From NCBI RefSeq assembly GCF_001665235.1, contig NZ_LZSC01000046.1:112830-176829 (forward strand): DNA of 64,000 nt, read 5' to 3'. Made by a program: the position numbers and the translations under genes. Each line of letters starts with the position of its first letter. Within the stretch, counting starts at the first letter, position 1. Below are positions 1-17,900 of this stretch, in pieces. Source of the stretch: Mycobacterium sp. 1100029.7. Its GTDB lineage: Bacteria; Actinomycetota; Actinomycetes; Mycobacteriales; Mycobacteriaceae. The notes under the pieces are model-generated. The model saw only the letters and a list, made by a program, of their open reading frames with translations, ran no database searches and was not told where the DNA came from.

Positions 1-1
1 G

Positions 2-541
2 TCGCGGCGCCCGGCCAATCCGGAGGCCACGCTGGTCTTCACCGACCTGGTCGGATTCTCGAGCTGGTCGCTGCAAGCCGGCGACGACGCGGCGCTGACG
101 TTGTTGCGTCAGGTCGCACGGGCGGTCGAGCCGCCGCTGCTCGACGAGGGCGGGCACATCGTCAAACGAATGGGCGACGGCATCATGGCGGTGTTCCGTC
201 ATCCCGACGTCGCGGTGCGGGCCGTGGTGGCCGCCGACGAGGCGGTGAGATCGGTCGAAGTGGCAGGTTATCGGCCGCGGATGCGGGTCGGCATCCACAC
301 CGGAAGGCCGCAGCGACTGGCCGCCGACTGGCTGGGAGTCGACGTCAATATCGCCGCTCGCGTTATGGAACGCGCCACAAAAGGCGGCATCATGATCTCC
401 AGCACGGCGCTGGATCTCGTCCCGCAAAGCGAGCTGGACGCCCTCGGAGTGGTCGCCAAACGCGCACGTAAATCTGTGTTTTCACCCAAGACGCCGGGCA
501 TTCCGACCGACCTGCTGATTTACCGCCTCGAACACTCTTAG
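2..541 (+). CDS. Class III adenylate/guanylate cyclase catalytic domain, 3' part
   Basis: Partial gene: the frame is open from the first bases of the window, so the N-terminus lies upstream; 179 residues are visible. They form a class III nucleotide cyclase domain that makes a cyclic nucleotide from ATP (or GTP). The metal-binding Asp of FTDLVGFS is at visible residue 15 and the second Asp, in KRMGDGIMAVF, at residue 59. RVGIHTGRP and GVDVNIAARVM supply the later core, including the Asn and Arg that contact substrate in the transition state. The domain ends close to the C-terminus with no further output domain. Position before pheS matches M. tuberculosis Rv1647. ATP versus GTP preference cannot be settled from this fragment. 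Confidence 0.88.
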   Translation, partial: SRRPANPEATLVFTDLVGFSSWSLQAGDDAALTLLRQVARAVEPPLLDEGGHIVKRMGDGIMAVFRHPDVAVRAVVAADEAVRSVEVAGYRPRMRVGIHTGRPQRLAADWLGVDVNIAARVMERATKGGIMISSTALDLVPQSELDALGVVAKRARKSVFSPKTPGIPTDLLIYRLEHS

Positions 542-589
542 GGAGTTGATAGCCTCCCATCACAAAGCCGAAACAATTTAGCCCGCATA

Positions 590-1423
590 ATGGATTCAAT
601 GTGTGGGGGCATCTTCTCCCGGCTCGCCCGGGTCCGGTTCACCGTCGGATATGTAGCGGTGCTGCTTGCGGTAAGCTGCGCCATCCTGGTGCTGGGCCAG
701 CACGCCCATGACGTCATCGTCGCGCGCGCCAGCACCAACCTGCACAACCTCGCGCACGGACACGTCGCGACGCTGCTGGGCAGCGCGCTGGTCGTCGACG
801 CCGGCCCGCTTTACTTCTGGCTGCCGTTCCTGACCTGCCTGCTGGCGCTCGCGGAGCTGCATTTGAGCACCATTCGCCTGGTCATCGCCTTCCTGGTCGG
901 GCACATCGGCGCGACGCTGGTCGTGGCCGCCGCGCTGGCGGCTTCGATCGAGATCGGGTGGATGCCGATCTCCATCGCCCGGGCCAGCGACGTCGGCATG
1001 AGCTACGGCGCATTGGCCGCGCTGGGCGCGATGACCGCGGCGATACCGCAGCGGTGGCGTCCGGCGTGGGTCGGCTGGTGGGTGTCGGCGGGGCTGGCCT
1101 CGGCGATCATCGGTGGCGACTTCACCGATGCCGGGCACACCGTCGCGGTGATCCTGGGGGTGCTGGTCTCGGCCCGGTTCCGGCAACCGATTCGCTGGAC
1201 GCCGACGCTGCTGGCGATGCTGGTGGCGTCCTCGGGCTTCGGGTTCCTGGTGCTGGCCCACCACTGGGGAACCATGGCGGCCGCCCCGGTCGTCGGCGCC
1301 CTCGGTGCCTTCGTCGCCTCCAAGATCGCCCAGCTGCGGGCCCCGCGCGCCGGGCAGCCGGCGGCGGTCGCCGACGACGACGCGCCGGTGCTGACCGGGC
1401 CGCGGCCCGTCCTGGTCGGCTAG
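590..1423 (+). CDS. Rhomboid-like polytopic membrane protein
   Basis: 277 residues from ATG 590 (ATG 599 is also possible). About six hydrophobic segments separated by short loops and a disordered Ala/Pro-rich tail after residue 250 indicate an integral membrane protein. The arrangement recalls the rhomboid fold: a His/Asn-containing stretch (HNLAHGHVATLLG) before the first core helices, GMSYGALAALGA with Ser138 where rhomboids have GxSG, and DAGHTVAVILGVL with His183 in a later helix. The second Gly of GxSG is Tyr, so protease activity is uncertain although a Ser/His pair is kept. Position matches Rv1648, annotated only as a transmembrane protein. It sits between the cyclase and pheS, 48 bases after the former. 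Confidence 0.75.
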   Translation: MDSMCGGIFSRLARVRFTVGYVAVLLAVSCAILVLGQHAHDVIVARASTNLHNLAHGHVATLLGSALVVDAGPLYFWLPFLTCLLALAELHLSTIRLVIAFLVGHIGATLVVAAALAASIEIGWMPISIARASDVGMSYGALAALGAMTAAIPQRWRPAWVGWWVSAGLASAIIGGDFTDAGHTVAVILGVLVSARFRQPIRWTPTLLAMLVASSGFGFLVLAHHWGTMAAAPVVGALGAFVASKIAQLRAPRAGQPAAVADDDAPVLTGPRPVLVG

Positions 1424-1440
1424 CCTCCACCTGCGCCTGA

Positions 1441-2609
<1,169 letters not shown>

Positions 2610-2610
<1 letters not shown>

Positions 2611-5105
2611 TGCGTATTCCCTACAGCTGGTTGCGCGAGGTGGTTTCCGTCGGAGCGCCGGACTGGAATCCCGGCCCCGGCGACCTCGAGCAGACCCTGG
2701 TGCGGATCGGTCATGAGGTCGAGGACGTCGTGACGCTCGGCCCGGTCGACGGCCCGCTGACCGTGGGACGGGTCAGCGCCATCGAGGAGCTCACCGAATT
2801 CAAGAAGCCCATCCGCGCCTGCCTGGTCGATGTCGGGGACGGTCAGGACCGCGAAATTGTTTGCGGTGCAACGAACTTCGCGGTAGGCGATTTGGTGGTG
2901 GTGGCGTTGCCGGGCACCACGCTGCCCGGCGGCTTCGCGATCACCACGCGCAAGACCTACGGCCGCAAATCCGATGGAATGATCTGCTCGGCAGCCGAAC
3001 TCGGTTTGGGCGCCGACCATTCCGGCATCCTGGTGCTGCCGCCGGGCACCGCCGAACCGGGCGCCGCCGGCGCCGACGTGCTCGGACTCGACGACGTCGT
3101 CTTCGACCTGGCGATCACCCCCGACCGCGGTTACTGCATGTCGGTGCGCGGTCTGGCCCGCGAGATCGCCTGCGCCTACGGGCTGAATTTCGTCGACCCC
3201 GCCTCCGATCTGGTGGTCAAACCGCTGCCCGCCGAGGGGCAGGCCTGGCCGCTGACCGTGCATGCCGAAACCGGGGTGCGCCGCTTCGCGCTGCGTCCGG
3301 TCATCGGGATCGATCCCGCCGCGGTGTCGCCGTGGTGGCTGCAGCGCCGGTTGCTGCTGTCCGGCATCCGCGCGACCTCCCCGGCCGTCGACGTCACCAA
3401 CTACGTGATGCTGGAACTGGGCCACCCGATGCACGCGCACGACCGCAACCGGATCACGGGGGACTTCGCCGTCCGGTTCGCCGACCCCGGCGAGACCGTC
3501 GTCACGCTCGATGACGTTGAGCGCAAACTTGATCCGGCCGATGTGCTGATCGTCGATGACGTCGCGACGGCCGCGATCGGCGGTGTGATGGGTGCGGCGA
3601 GCACGGAGGTGCGCGCCGATTCGACCGACGTGCTGCTGGAAGCCGCGGTGTGGGACCCGGCGGCGGTGTCGCGCACCCAGCGGCGGCTGCACCTGCCCAG
3701 CGAGGCGGCCCGCCGCTACGAGCGCTTCGTGGACCCGGCCATCTCGGTGGCCGCCCTGGACCGCTGCGCCGCGCTGCTGGCCGACATCGCCGGGGGAGCG
3801 GTGTCGCCGACCCTCACCGACTGGCGGGGCGACCCGCCGCGCGACGACTGGTCGCTACCTCCCGTCTCGATCCCCGCCGACCTGCCGGACCGCGTCGCCG
3901 GGGTGCACTACGCCCCGGGCACCACGGTCCGTCGCCTGACCCAGATCGGCGCTGCGGTCAGCGAATCCGGCGACGTGCTGACCGTGACACCGCCGAGCTG
4001 GCGGCCCGATCTGCTGCAGCCTGCCGACCTCGTCGAAGAGGTGCTGCGGCTCGAGGGGCTGGAAGTCATCCCGTCGGTGCTGCCGTCGGCGCCCCCGGGG
4101 CGCGGACTGACCCCGGTCCAGCAGCGCCGCCGCGCGGTCGGCAAAGCGCTTGCGCAGTCCGGCTTTGTGGAGATCCTGCCCACACCGTTTCTGCCCGCCG
4201 GAGTGTTCGACCTGTGGGGTCTGCCCGCCGACGACCCGCGTCGCACCACCACGCGGGTGCTCAATCCGCTGGACGCGGACCGTCCGGAGCTGGCCAGCAC
4301 GCTGCTGCCCGGGTTGCTGGAAGCGTTGAGCCGCAACGTGTCGCGCGGCCTAGTCGATGCGGCGCTGTATGCCATCGCGCAGGTGGTGCAGCCGACCGAG
4401 CAGACCCGCGGTGTCGGGCTGATCCCCGTGGATCGCCGGCCCACCGACGACGAGATCGCGACGCTCAACGCATCGCTGCCGCGGCAGCCAGTGCACGTCG
4501 CCGCGGTGCTGGCCGGGCTGCGTGAACCGCGCGGGCCGTGGGGGCCCGGCCGGGCGGCCGACGCCGCCGACGCACTGGATGCGGTGCGGACCATCGCTCG
4601 CGCCAGCGGAATCGACGTCACGCTGCGGGCGGCGCAGTACCTGCCGTGGCATCCCGGACGATGCGCCGCGGTCCTCGTCGGCGACACCGTGGTCGGGCAC
4701 GCGGGCCAGCTGCACCCCGCGGTGATCGAGCGTTCCGGGCTGCCCAGGGGCACCTGTGCGGTGGAGCTCAACCTCGATGCGCTGCCGATTCCGTTGACCC
4801 TGCCGGCGCCACGAGTGTCGCCGTTCCCGGCGGTCTTCCAGGACCTCAGCCTGGTGGTCCCCGCGGACGTCTCGGCGCAGGCGGTGGCGGACGCCGTCCG
4901 CGAGGGAGCCGGCGAGCTGCTAGAAGACATGCAGCTGTTCGACGTGTTCACCGGCCCGCAGATCGGTGCGGATCGCAAGTCGCTGACGTTCGCACTGCGG
5001 TTCCGCGCGCCGGACCGCACGCTGACCGAGGACGACGCCAGCGCGGCCCGCGACGCCGCGGTGCGCTGCGCCGCGGAGGCCGTGGGCGCCGAGCTACGCG
5101 CCTGA
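2610..5105 (+). CDS. pheT: Phenylalanyl-tRNA synthetase beta subunit
   Basis: 831 residues, the usual mycobacterial length. It forms the tetramer with PheS and carries the editing site that hydrolyses misacylated Tyr-tRNA-Phe. Visible order: N-terminal domain, OB-fold tRNA-binding domain (about residues 40-150), B3/B4 editing domain (about 210-390), B5 domain (about 400-470), a catalytic-like core without class II active-site residues, and the C-terminal ferredoxin-like anticodon-binding domain (about 735-831, starting near [15 protein letters not shown]). It starts at the ATG overlapping the pheS stop. About 70 bases separate it from argC, and a new promoter lies in that gap. Confidence 0.97.
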
Positions 5106-5138
5106 CACGGCCCAGGTAAGCCACGCTAAGGAATGGAT

Positions 5139-7431
<2,293 letters not shown>

Positions 7432-7432
<1 letters not shown>

Positions 7433-8316
7433 TGACGCGCGCCGACGAACTACCCACTCAGGTCAAGGCGCAGGTGCTGGCCGAAGCGCTGCCCTGGCTC
7501 AAGCAACTGCACGGCAAGATCGTCGTCGTCAAATACGGCGGCAACGCGATGACCGAAGACGCGCTGCGCCAGGCGTTCGCCGCCGACATGGCCTTCCTGC
7601 GCAACTGCGGCATCCATCCCGTCGTCGTGCACGGCGGCGGCCCACAGATCACCGCCATGCTGCGCCGGCTCGGCATCGAGGGTGACTTCAAGGGCGGATT
7701 CCGGGTCACCACACCGGAAGTCCTCGACGTCGCGCGGATGGTGCTGTTCGGACAGGTGGGCCGCGAACTGGTCAACCTGATCAACGCCTACGGTCCCTAC
7801 GCGGTCGGCATCACCGGCGAGGACGCCCAGCTGTTCACCGCGGTGCGACGCAGCGTCACCGTCGACGGCGTGGCCACCGACATCGGCCTGGTCGGCGACG
7901 TCGACAAAGTGAACACCGCCGCGGTGCTGGATCTGATTGCGGCACGGCGCATTCCGGTGGTGTCGACGCTCGCGCCGGACGCCGAGGGTGTGGTGCACAA
8001 CATCAACGCCGACACCGCCGCGGCCGCCCTGGCCGAAGCCCTGGGCGCCGAAAAGCTGCTGATGCTCACCGATGTCGAGGGCCTTTACACCAGCTGGCCG
8101 AACCGGGATTCGTTGGTCAGCGAAATCGATACCGCCACACTGGCGCAACTGCTACCCACTCTGGAGGCGGGGATGATCCCCAAGGTCGAAGCGTGTCTGC
8201 GTGCTGTCACCTCGGGCGTACCCAGCGCCCACGTCATCGACGGCCGGGTCAAGCACTGCGTGCTGGTGGAGCTGTTCACCAATCAGGGCACCGGCACCAA
8301 GGTGGTGCCGGTGTGA
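7432..8316 (+). CDS. argB: Acetylglutamate kinase
   Basis: Second step of arginine synthesis: ATP-dependent phosphorylation of N-acetylglutamate, usually the point of feedback inhibition by arginine. 294 residues from the second of two adjacent ATG codons (7429, 7432); the second matches the usual mycobacterial length and forms a TGATG overlap with argJ. Amino acid kinase motifs include VVKYGGNAM with the ATP-site Lys, [11 protein letters not shown] for substrate binding, and [18 protein letters not shown] near the nucleotide site. No PII-protein gene is nearby. A 76-base MIRU-like spacer separates it from argD. Confidence 0.96.
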
Positions 8317-8392
8317 CGACGACGATGCGGTGGGGGCACCCCCGGCCGCGCAGCGGCGAGGGGGACGCGGCAATGCTGAGGAGCGGCACCGT
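8317..8392 (+). repeat. MIRU-like interspersed element between argB and argD
   Basis: This 76-base spacer contains GATGCGGTGGGGGCACCCC, a G-rich arm (GCGAGGGGGACGC) and AATGCTGAGGAGCGGCACC just before the argD ATG. The parts, in the same order, recur in the argF-argR gap. They match the pattern I know for mycobacterial interspersed repetitive units: small repeats inserted between co-transcribed genes, supplying a Shine-Dalgarno (GAGGAG) for the next gene. CCCC/GGGG arms can fold into a hairpin. Family assignment is by remembered pattern only. Confidence 0.6.
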
Positions 8393-10508
<2,116 letters not shown>

Positions 10509-10581
10509 CCCCGCGCCGGCGGCGATGCGCTGGGGGCACCTCCCGCTTGCGGGGGATGCAGCGATGCGGAGGAGTGGCGCA
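10509..10581 (+). repeat. MIRU-like interspersed element between argF and argR
   Basis: The 73-base spacer carries GATGCGCTGGGGGCACCTCC, then CGCTTGCGGGGGATGCAGCG, and ends GCGGAGGAGTGGCGCA before the argR ATG. It matches the argB-argD spacer segment by segment and resembles the MIRU consensus as I remember it. GGAGG at 10568-10572 serves as the argR ribosome binding site. The core CACCTCCCGCTTGCGGGGG can form a GC-rich stem-loop. Confidence 0.65.
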
Positions 10582-11076
10582 ATGACGCGCAGCAAGGCCA
10601 CCCCCGAGACCACGCGGGCCGCCCGGCAGGCCCGCATCGTGGCGATCCTGTCGTCGGCGGCGATCAGCAGCCAGAGCGAACTGGTGGTCCGGCTCGCCGA
10701 CGAGGGAATCGACGTCACCCAGGCCACCTTGTCGCGCGATCTCGAGGAGCTGGGCGCGGTGAAGCTGCGCGGCGCCGACGGCGGCGTCGGCGTCTACGTC
10801 GTCCCCGAGGACGGCAGCCCGGTGCGCGGCGTTTCCGGTGGCACGGCACGGCTCTCGCGATTGCTCAGCGAGTTGCTGGTGTCCACCGACTCCAGCGCGA
10901 ACCTGGCGGTGCTGCGCACCCCACCGGGCGGAGCTGACTATTTGGCCAGCGCAATCGATCGCGCGGCGTTACCGTACGTCGTCGGCACCATCGCCGGCGA
11001 CGACACCCTCTTCGTGGCAGCCCGGGAGCCGATGACCGGCGCCGAGCTCGCCAGCAACCTGGAAAACCTCAAATAG
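10582..11076 (+). CDS. argR: Arginine repressor
   Basis: 164-residue hexameric transcriptional repressor that senses L-arginine. The N-terminal winged helix-turn-helix includes the recognition region [18 protein letters not shown]. The C-terminal domain has [15 protein letters not shown], whose Asp residues bind arginine at the trimer interface. It starts at ATG 10582, 10 bases after GGAGG in the MIRU-like spacer; an in-frame start at 10429 would lie within argF. Being inside the operon it controls, it should autoregulate through the palindrome upstream of argC. Confidence 0.96.
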   Translation: MTRSKATPETTRAARQARIVAILSSAAISSQSELVVRLADEGIDVTQATLSRDLEELGAVKLRGADGGVGVYVVPEDGSPVRGVSGGTARLSRLLSELLVSTDSSANLAVLRTPPGGADYLASAIDRAALPYVVGTIAGDDTLFVAAREPMTGAELASNLENLK

Positions 11077-11093
11077 AGACTGGAGATTGATTC

Positions 11094-13747
<2,654 letters not shown>

Positions 13748-13802
13748 CCAGGCGTGGGTCAACTGCTTTGTTTGTGGTAATTGCCTCAGGTCAAGCACAT
13801 AT

Positions 13803-13833
13803 TGCGGCACGGCCCGGCTAGGACGATTAAACT
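13803..13833 (+). promoter_or_regulatory. Putative promoter of the first type III PKS gene
   Basis: TTGCGG (13803-13808) and TAAACT (13828-13833, within TAAACTTTC) form a -35/-10 candidate with a 19-base spacer. The same TTGCG...TAAACTTTC arrangement precedes the second type III PKS gene, which strengthens both calls. Transcription would start about 55 bases before the ATG at 13897. Confidence 0.45.
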
Positions 13834-13896
13834 TTCAGCTCGGAGCCACAGTGTGAACCCGTCGACCTGCATGTTCGTCACCAAGGGGTGGGACCA

Positions 13897-14958
13897 ATGA
13901 GCGTCATCGCAGGCGTATTCGGTGCATTGCCGCCGTATCGCTATTCCCAACGAGAACTCACGGATTTTTTCGTCAGCATTCCCGAGTTCGAGGGATATGA
14001 AGACATCGTTCGCCAGTTGCACGCGAGCGCCAAAGTCAACAGCCGGCATCTGGTGATCCCTTTGGAGCGGTATCCGTCGCTGACCGATTTCGGGGTCGCC
14101 AATCAGATCTACATCGACAACGCCGTCGAGTTAGGTGCCCAGGCGTTGCTGGGGGTCCTCGACGAGGCCGGGCTGCGGCCCACCGACCTCGACGTGCTGA
14201 TCACGACGACGGTCACCGGGCTGGCGATCCCGTCCATCGACGCGCGGATCGCCGGGCGGGTCGGGCTGCGCGACGACGTGCGGCGGGTGCCGCTGTTCGG
14301 TCTGGGCTGCGTGGCCGGGGCGGCCGGGGTGGCCCGGCTCAACGATTATCTGCGTGGCGCGCCCGACGGGGTGGCCGCGTTGATCTCGGTGGAACTGTGT
14401 TCGCTGACCTATCCGGGATACAAGCCCTCGCTGGCCGGACTGGTCGGCAGCGCCCTGTTCGCTGACGGTGCCGCCTCGGTGGTTGCCGTCGGCGACCGTC
14501 GCGCCGAGCAGATCGGCGCCCGCGGCCCCGACGTCGTCGATTCGCGCAGCCATCTGTATCCGGACTCGCTGCGCACGATGGGCTACGACGTCGGTGCCAC
14601 CGGGTTCGAGCTGGTGCTGTCGAAGGACGTCGCGGCCGTCGTCGAGCAGTACATCGAGGACGACGTCACCGGGTTTTTGGGAGCGCACGGCCTGACGGCG
14701 GCCGACGTCGGCGCCTTCGTCAGTCACCCCGGCGGCCCCAAGGTGATCGAGGCGATCAACGCCGCGCTCAGCCTGCCGCCGGACGCCCTGGAACTGACCT
14801 GGCGGTCGCTCGGTGAGATCGGCAACCTGTCGTCGGCGTCGGTGCTGCACGTGCTGCGTGACACCCTCGCCAAGAAGCCGCCCAGCGACACCCCGGGTCT
14901 GATGCTCGCGATGGGGCCCGGCTTCTGTTCGGAGCTTGTATTGCTGCGCTGGCACTGA
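13897..14958 (+). CDS. Type III polyketide synthase (chalcone synthase-like), first copy
   Basis: 353 residues, a homodimeric thiolase-fold enzyme that extends acyl starters with malonyl-CoA and cyclises them, typically to alkylpyrones or resorcinols in mycobacteria. The Cys-His-Asn triad is complete: Cys138 ([12 protein letters not shown]), His277 (VSHPGGPKV) and Asn310 (GNLSSAS). ATG 13897 is preferred to GTG 13888 because the homologous N-terminus is [13 protein letters not shown] and AAGGGG lies about 8 bases upstream. By gene order this is the pks10 position, but from memory its N-terminus ([29 protein letters not shown]) looks more like Pks11, so I leave the symbol open. The stop is 21 bases before the first type I PKS gene, so co-transcription is likely. 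Confidence 0.93.
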   Translation: MSVIAGVFGALPPYRYSQRELTDFFVSIPEFEGYEDIVRQLHASAKVNSRHLVIPLERYPSLTDFGVANQIYIDNAVELGAQALLGVLDEAGLRPTDLDVLITTTVTGLAIPSIDARIAGRVGLRDDVRRVPLFGLGCVAGAAGVARLNDYLRGAPDGVAALISVELCSLTYPGYKPSLAGLVGSALFADGAASVVAVGDRRAEQIGARGPDVVDSRSHLYPDSLRTMGYDVGATGFELVLSKDVAAVVEQYIEDDVTGFLGAHGLTAADVGAFVSHPGGPKVIEAINAALSLPPDALELTWRSLGEIGNLSSASVLHVLRDTLAKKPPSDTPGLMLAMGPGFCSELVLLRWH

Positions 14959-14979
14959 CGCGGGTGTGTGGACTCTGGC

Positions 14980-17900
14980 ATGAACAGCACTCCTGACGAG
15001 CTGGTCGAGGCGCTGCGCACCTCCCTCAAGGAAAACGAGCGGCTGAAGCGGGAGAACCGCGACTACCTCGCCCTGCTGACCGGGGACGCAACCGAACCGG
15101 TAGCGCTGGTGGGAATGGCGTGCCGCTATCCCGGTGGTATCGACTCCCCGGAAGCCCTGTGGGAGATGGTCGTCGACGGCCGCGACGTGGTGTCGGATTT
15201 CCCGGCCGACCGCGGCTGGGATCTGGCCGGACTGTACGACGCCGATCCCGACGCCACCGGCAAGTCCTACACCCGCAGCGGCGGATTCCTTTCGCATGTC
15301 GCGGATTTCGATGCTGCGTTCTTCGGGATCGCGCCGAGTGAGGCGCTGGCGATGGACCCCCAGCAGCGGCTGCTCCTGGAAGTGTCGTGGGAGGCGCTGG
15401 AGCGGGCCGGGATCGACCCGGTCACCTTGCGGGGTTCCGCGACGGGCGTGTTCGCCGGGGTGTTCCACGGTTCCTACGGCGGCCAGGGTCGGGTGCCCGG
15501 CGACCTGGAACGCTATGGGCTGCGCGGTTCGACGCTGAGCGTGGCCTCGGGCCGCGTCGCGTATTCGCTGGGCCTGGAGGGGCCGGCGGTGTCGGTGGAC
15601 ACCGCGTGCTCGTCGTCGCTGGTGGCATTGCATCTGGCCGCGCAGTCGCTGCGGTCTGGTGAATGTGACCTGGCGCTGGTCGGTGGGGTGACGGTGATGG
15701 CGACCCCGGCCATGTTCGTCGAGTTCAGCCGGCAGCGGGCGCTGTCGCCCGATGGCCGGTGCAAGGCCTACGCCGGCGCCGCCGACGGAACCGGCTTTTC
15801 CGAGGGCGTCGGGGCGCTGGTGGTCGAGCGGCTCAGCGACGCCCGGCGGTTGGGTCATCGGGTGCTCGCGGTGGTGCGCGGCTCCGCGGTGAACCAGGAC
15901 GGCGCCTCCAACGGGCTGGCCACCCCCAACGGGCCCGCGCAGCAGCGGGTGATTCGCGCGGCATTGCAGAGTGCCCGGCTGACCACCATCGACGTCGATC
16001 TGGTGGAGGGCCACGGAACCGGCACCACGCTGGGCGATCCGATTGAGGCGCAAGCGATTCTGGCGACCTACGGCCAGGGCCGGCCGGCCGATCAGCCGTT
16101 GTGGCTGGGGTCGATCAAATCGAACATGGGTCACACGTCGGCGGCGGCCGGGGTGGCCGGGGTGATCAAGATGGTGCAGGCGATGCGCCACGGTGTGATG
16201 CCCAAGACGCTGCACGTGGATGTGGCGACGCCGCACGTGGATTGGTCGGCGGGCGCGGTGTCGCTGCTCACCGACCAGCAGCCGTGGCCGTCGCGGGATC
16301 GGCCGCGGCGGGCGGGCGTCTCGTCGTTCGGGATCAGCGGCACCAACGCGCACGTCATCCTCGAACAGGCTCCGGCCCCGGAAACGGTTGACGCGGCCGC
16401 CGCCAGCGACATGCCGGTGGTTCCGTGGGTGTTGTCGGCGCGTTCGCCCGAGGCGCTGGCCGGCCAGGCGCAGCGGTTGTTGGCCCGCGTGGGGGCCGAT
16501 CGGCATCTCAGGGTGGCCGACGTGGGGTGGTCGCTGGTATCGACGCGCTCGGTGTTCGAGCATCGCGCCGTGGTCGTCGGCGCTCGCGACGAACTGCTGG
16601 CCGGCCTGGCCGGGCTGGCCGCCGGTGAGCCCGGTGCCAATGTCGTGACGGGCCGTGCCCGCGCCGTCGGCAGAACGGTGTTCGTGTTTCCCGGCCAGGG
16701 CTCGCAGTGGGTCGGGATGGGAGCCCAATTACTCGACGAGTCAACGGTGTTCGCCGACCACCTGAACCGGTGCGACAAAGCGCTCGGCGAGTACGTCCAG
16801 TGGTCCCTGATCGACGTGATCCGCGCCGCACCGGGTGCCCCGGGTCTGGATCGGGTGGACGTGGTGCAGCCGGTGCTATGGGCGATGATGGTGTCGCTGG
16901 CCGAAGTGTGGCGCTCGGTGGGGGTCCACCCCGACGCGGTCATCGGCCACTCGCAGGGCGAGATTGCCGCGGCTTATGTGGCCGGCGCGCTGTCGCTGGA
17001 AGACGCCGCCCGGGTGGTGGCGCTACGCAGCAAGCTGTTGGTGCAGTTGTCGGGCGCCGGTGGCATGGTGTCGTTGGCGTGCACCCAGGCGCGGGCACGT
17101 GAGCTGTTGGCGCCCGCCGGTGATCGCTTGAATGTGGCTGCCGTCAACGGTATTTCGGCGGTCGTCGTCTCCGGTGACGTCGACGCCCTGGACGACTTGA
17201 TGCGCCGGTGTGCGGGCGCCGAGGTGCGCGCGCGCCGCATCGACGTCGACTACGCATCGCACTCGGCGCAGGTCGATGCGATCCGGGAGCCACTTGCCCA
17301 GGCGCTGCGCGGCATCGAGCCACGCTCGGCGTCTGTCACGTTCTTCTCCACCGTCACCGGCGAACCCCTCGACACCGCCGGCCTGACGCCCGACTACTGG
17401 TACCGCAGCATCCGCCAGACCGTGCAGTTCGAGCAGGCGGTGCGCAGCGCGGGCGATGCCGGCTACCGGGTGTTCATCGAGTCCAGTCCGCATCCGGTCT
17501 TGATCGCCGGCATCGAAGACACGGTTGCCGACGGCACCGCGGCCGGGGCCGTCGTGATTCCCTCGCTGGGCCGGGACGAGGGCGGGCTGGACAGGTTCTG
17601 GTTGTCGGTGGGCCAGGCGCACGCAGCGGGTGTGGCGGTCGGATGGCGATCGGTATTCTCCGGCGGCCGCCAGGTGCAGCTGCCGACGTATGCGTTTCAG
17701 GGGCGCCGATTCTGGTTGCCGCCGTTGGAGATCGGTGGCGGCGATCTGAGCGGTGTGGGGGTGGCCGGCGCCGGGCACGGCCTGCTGGGTGCGGTCGTGC
17801 AGCGGCCCGATTCCGGTGGCGTCGTGCTGACCGGCCGGTTGTCGTTGGCGACGCAGCCGTGGCTGACCGATCACGCGGTGGCCGGGGTGGTGTTGTTCCC

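Noticed and set aside
14968..14979. GTG 14968 as start of the first type I PKS
   Set aside because: It adds only four residues; ATG 14980 gives the usual start before the docking coil. Not excluded.
14131..16728. 865-codon open frame on the minus strand
   Set aside because: It lies opposite the first type III and type I PKS genes, is rich in Arg/His/Gly/Pro and has no recognisable domain; long antisense frames are common opposite GC-rich coding DNA.
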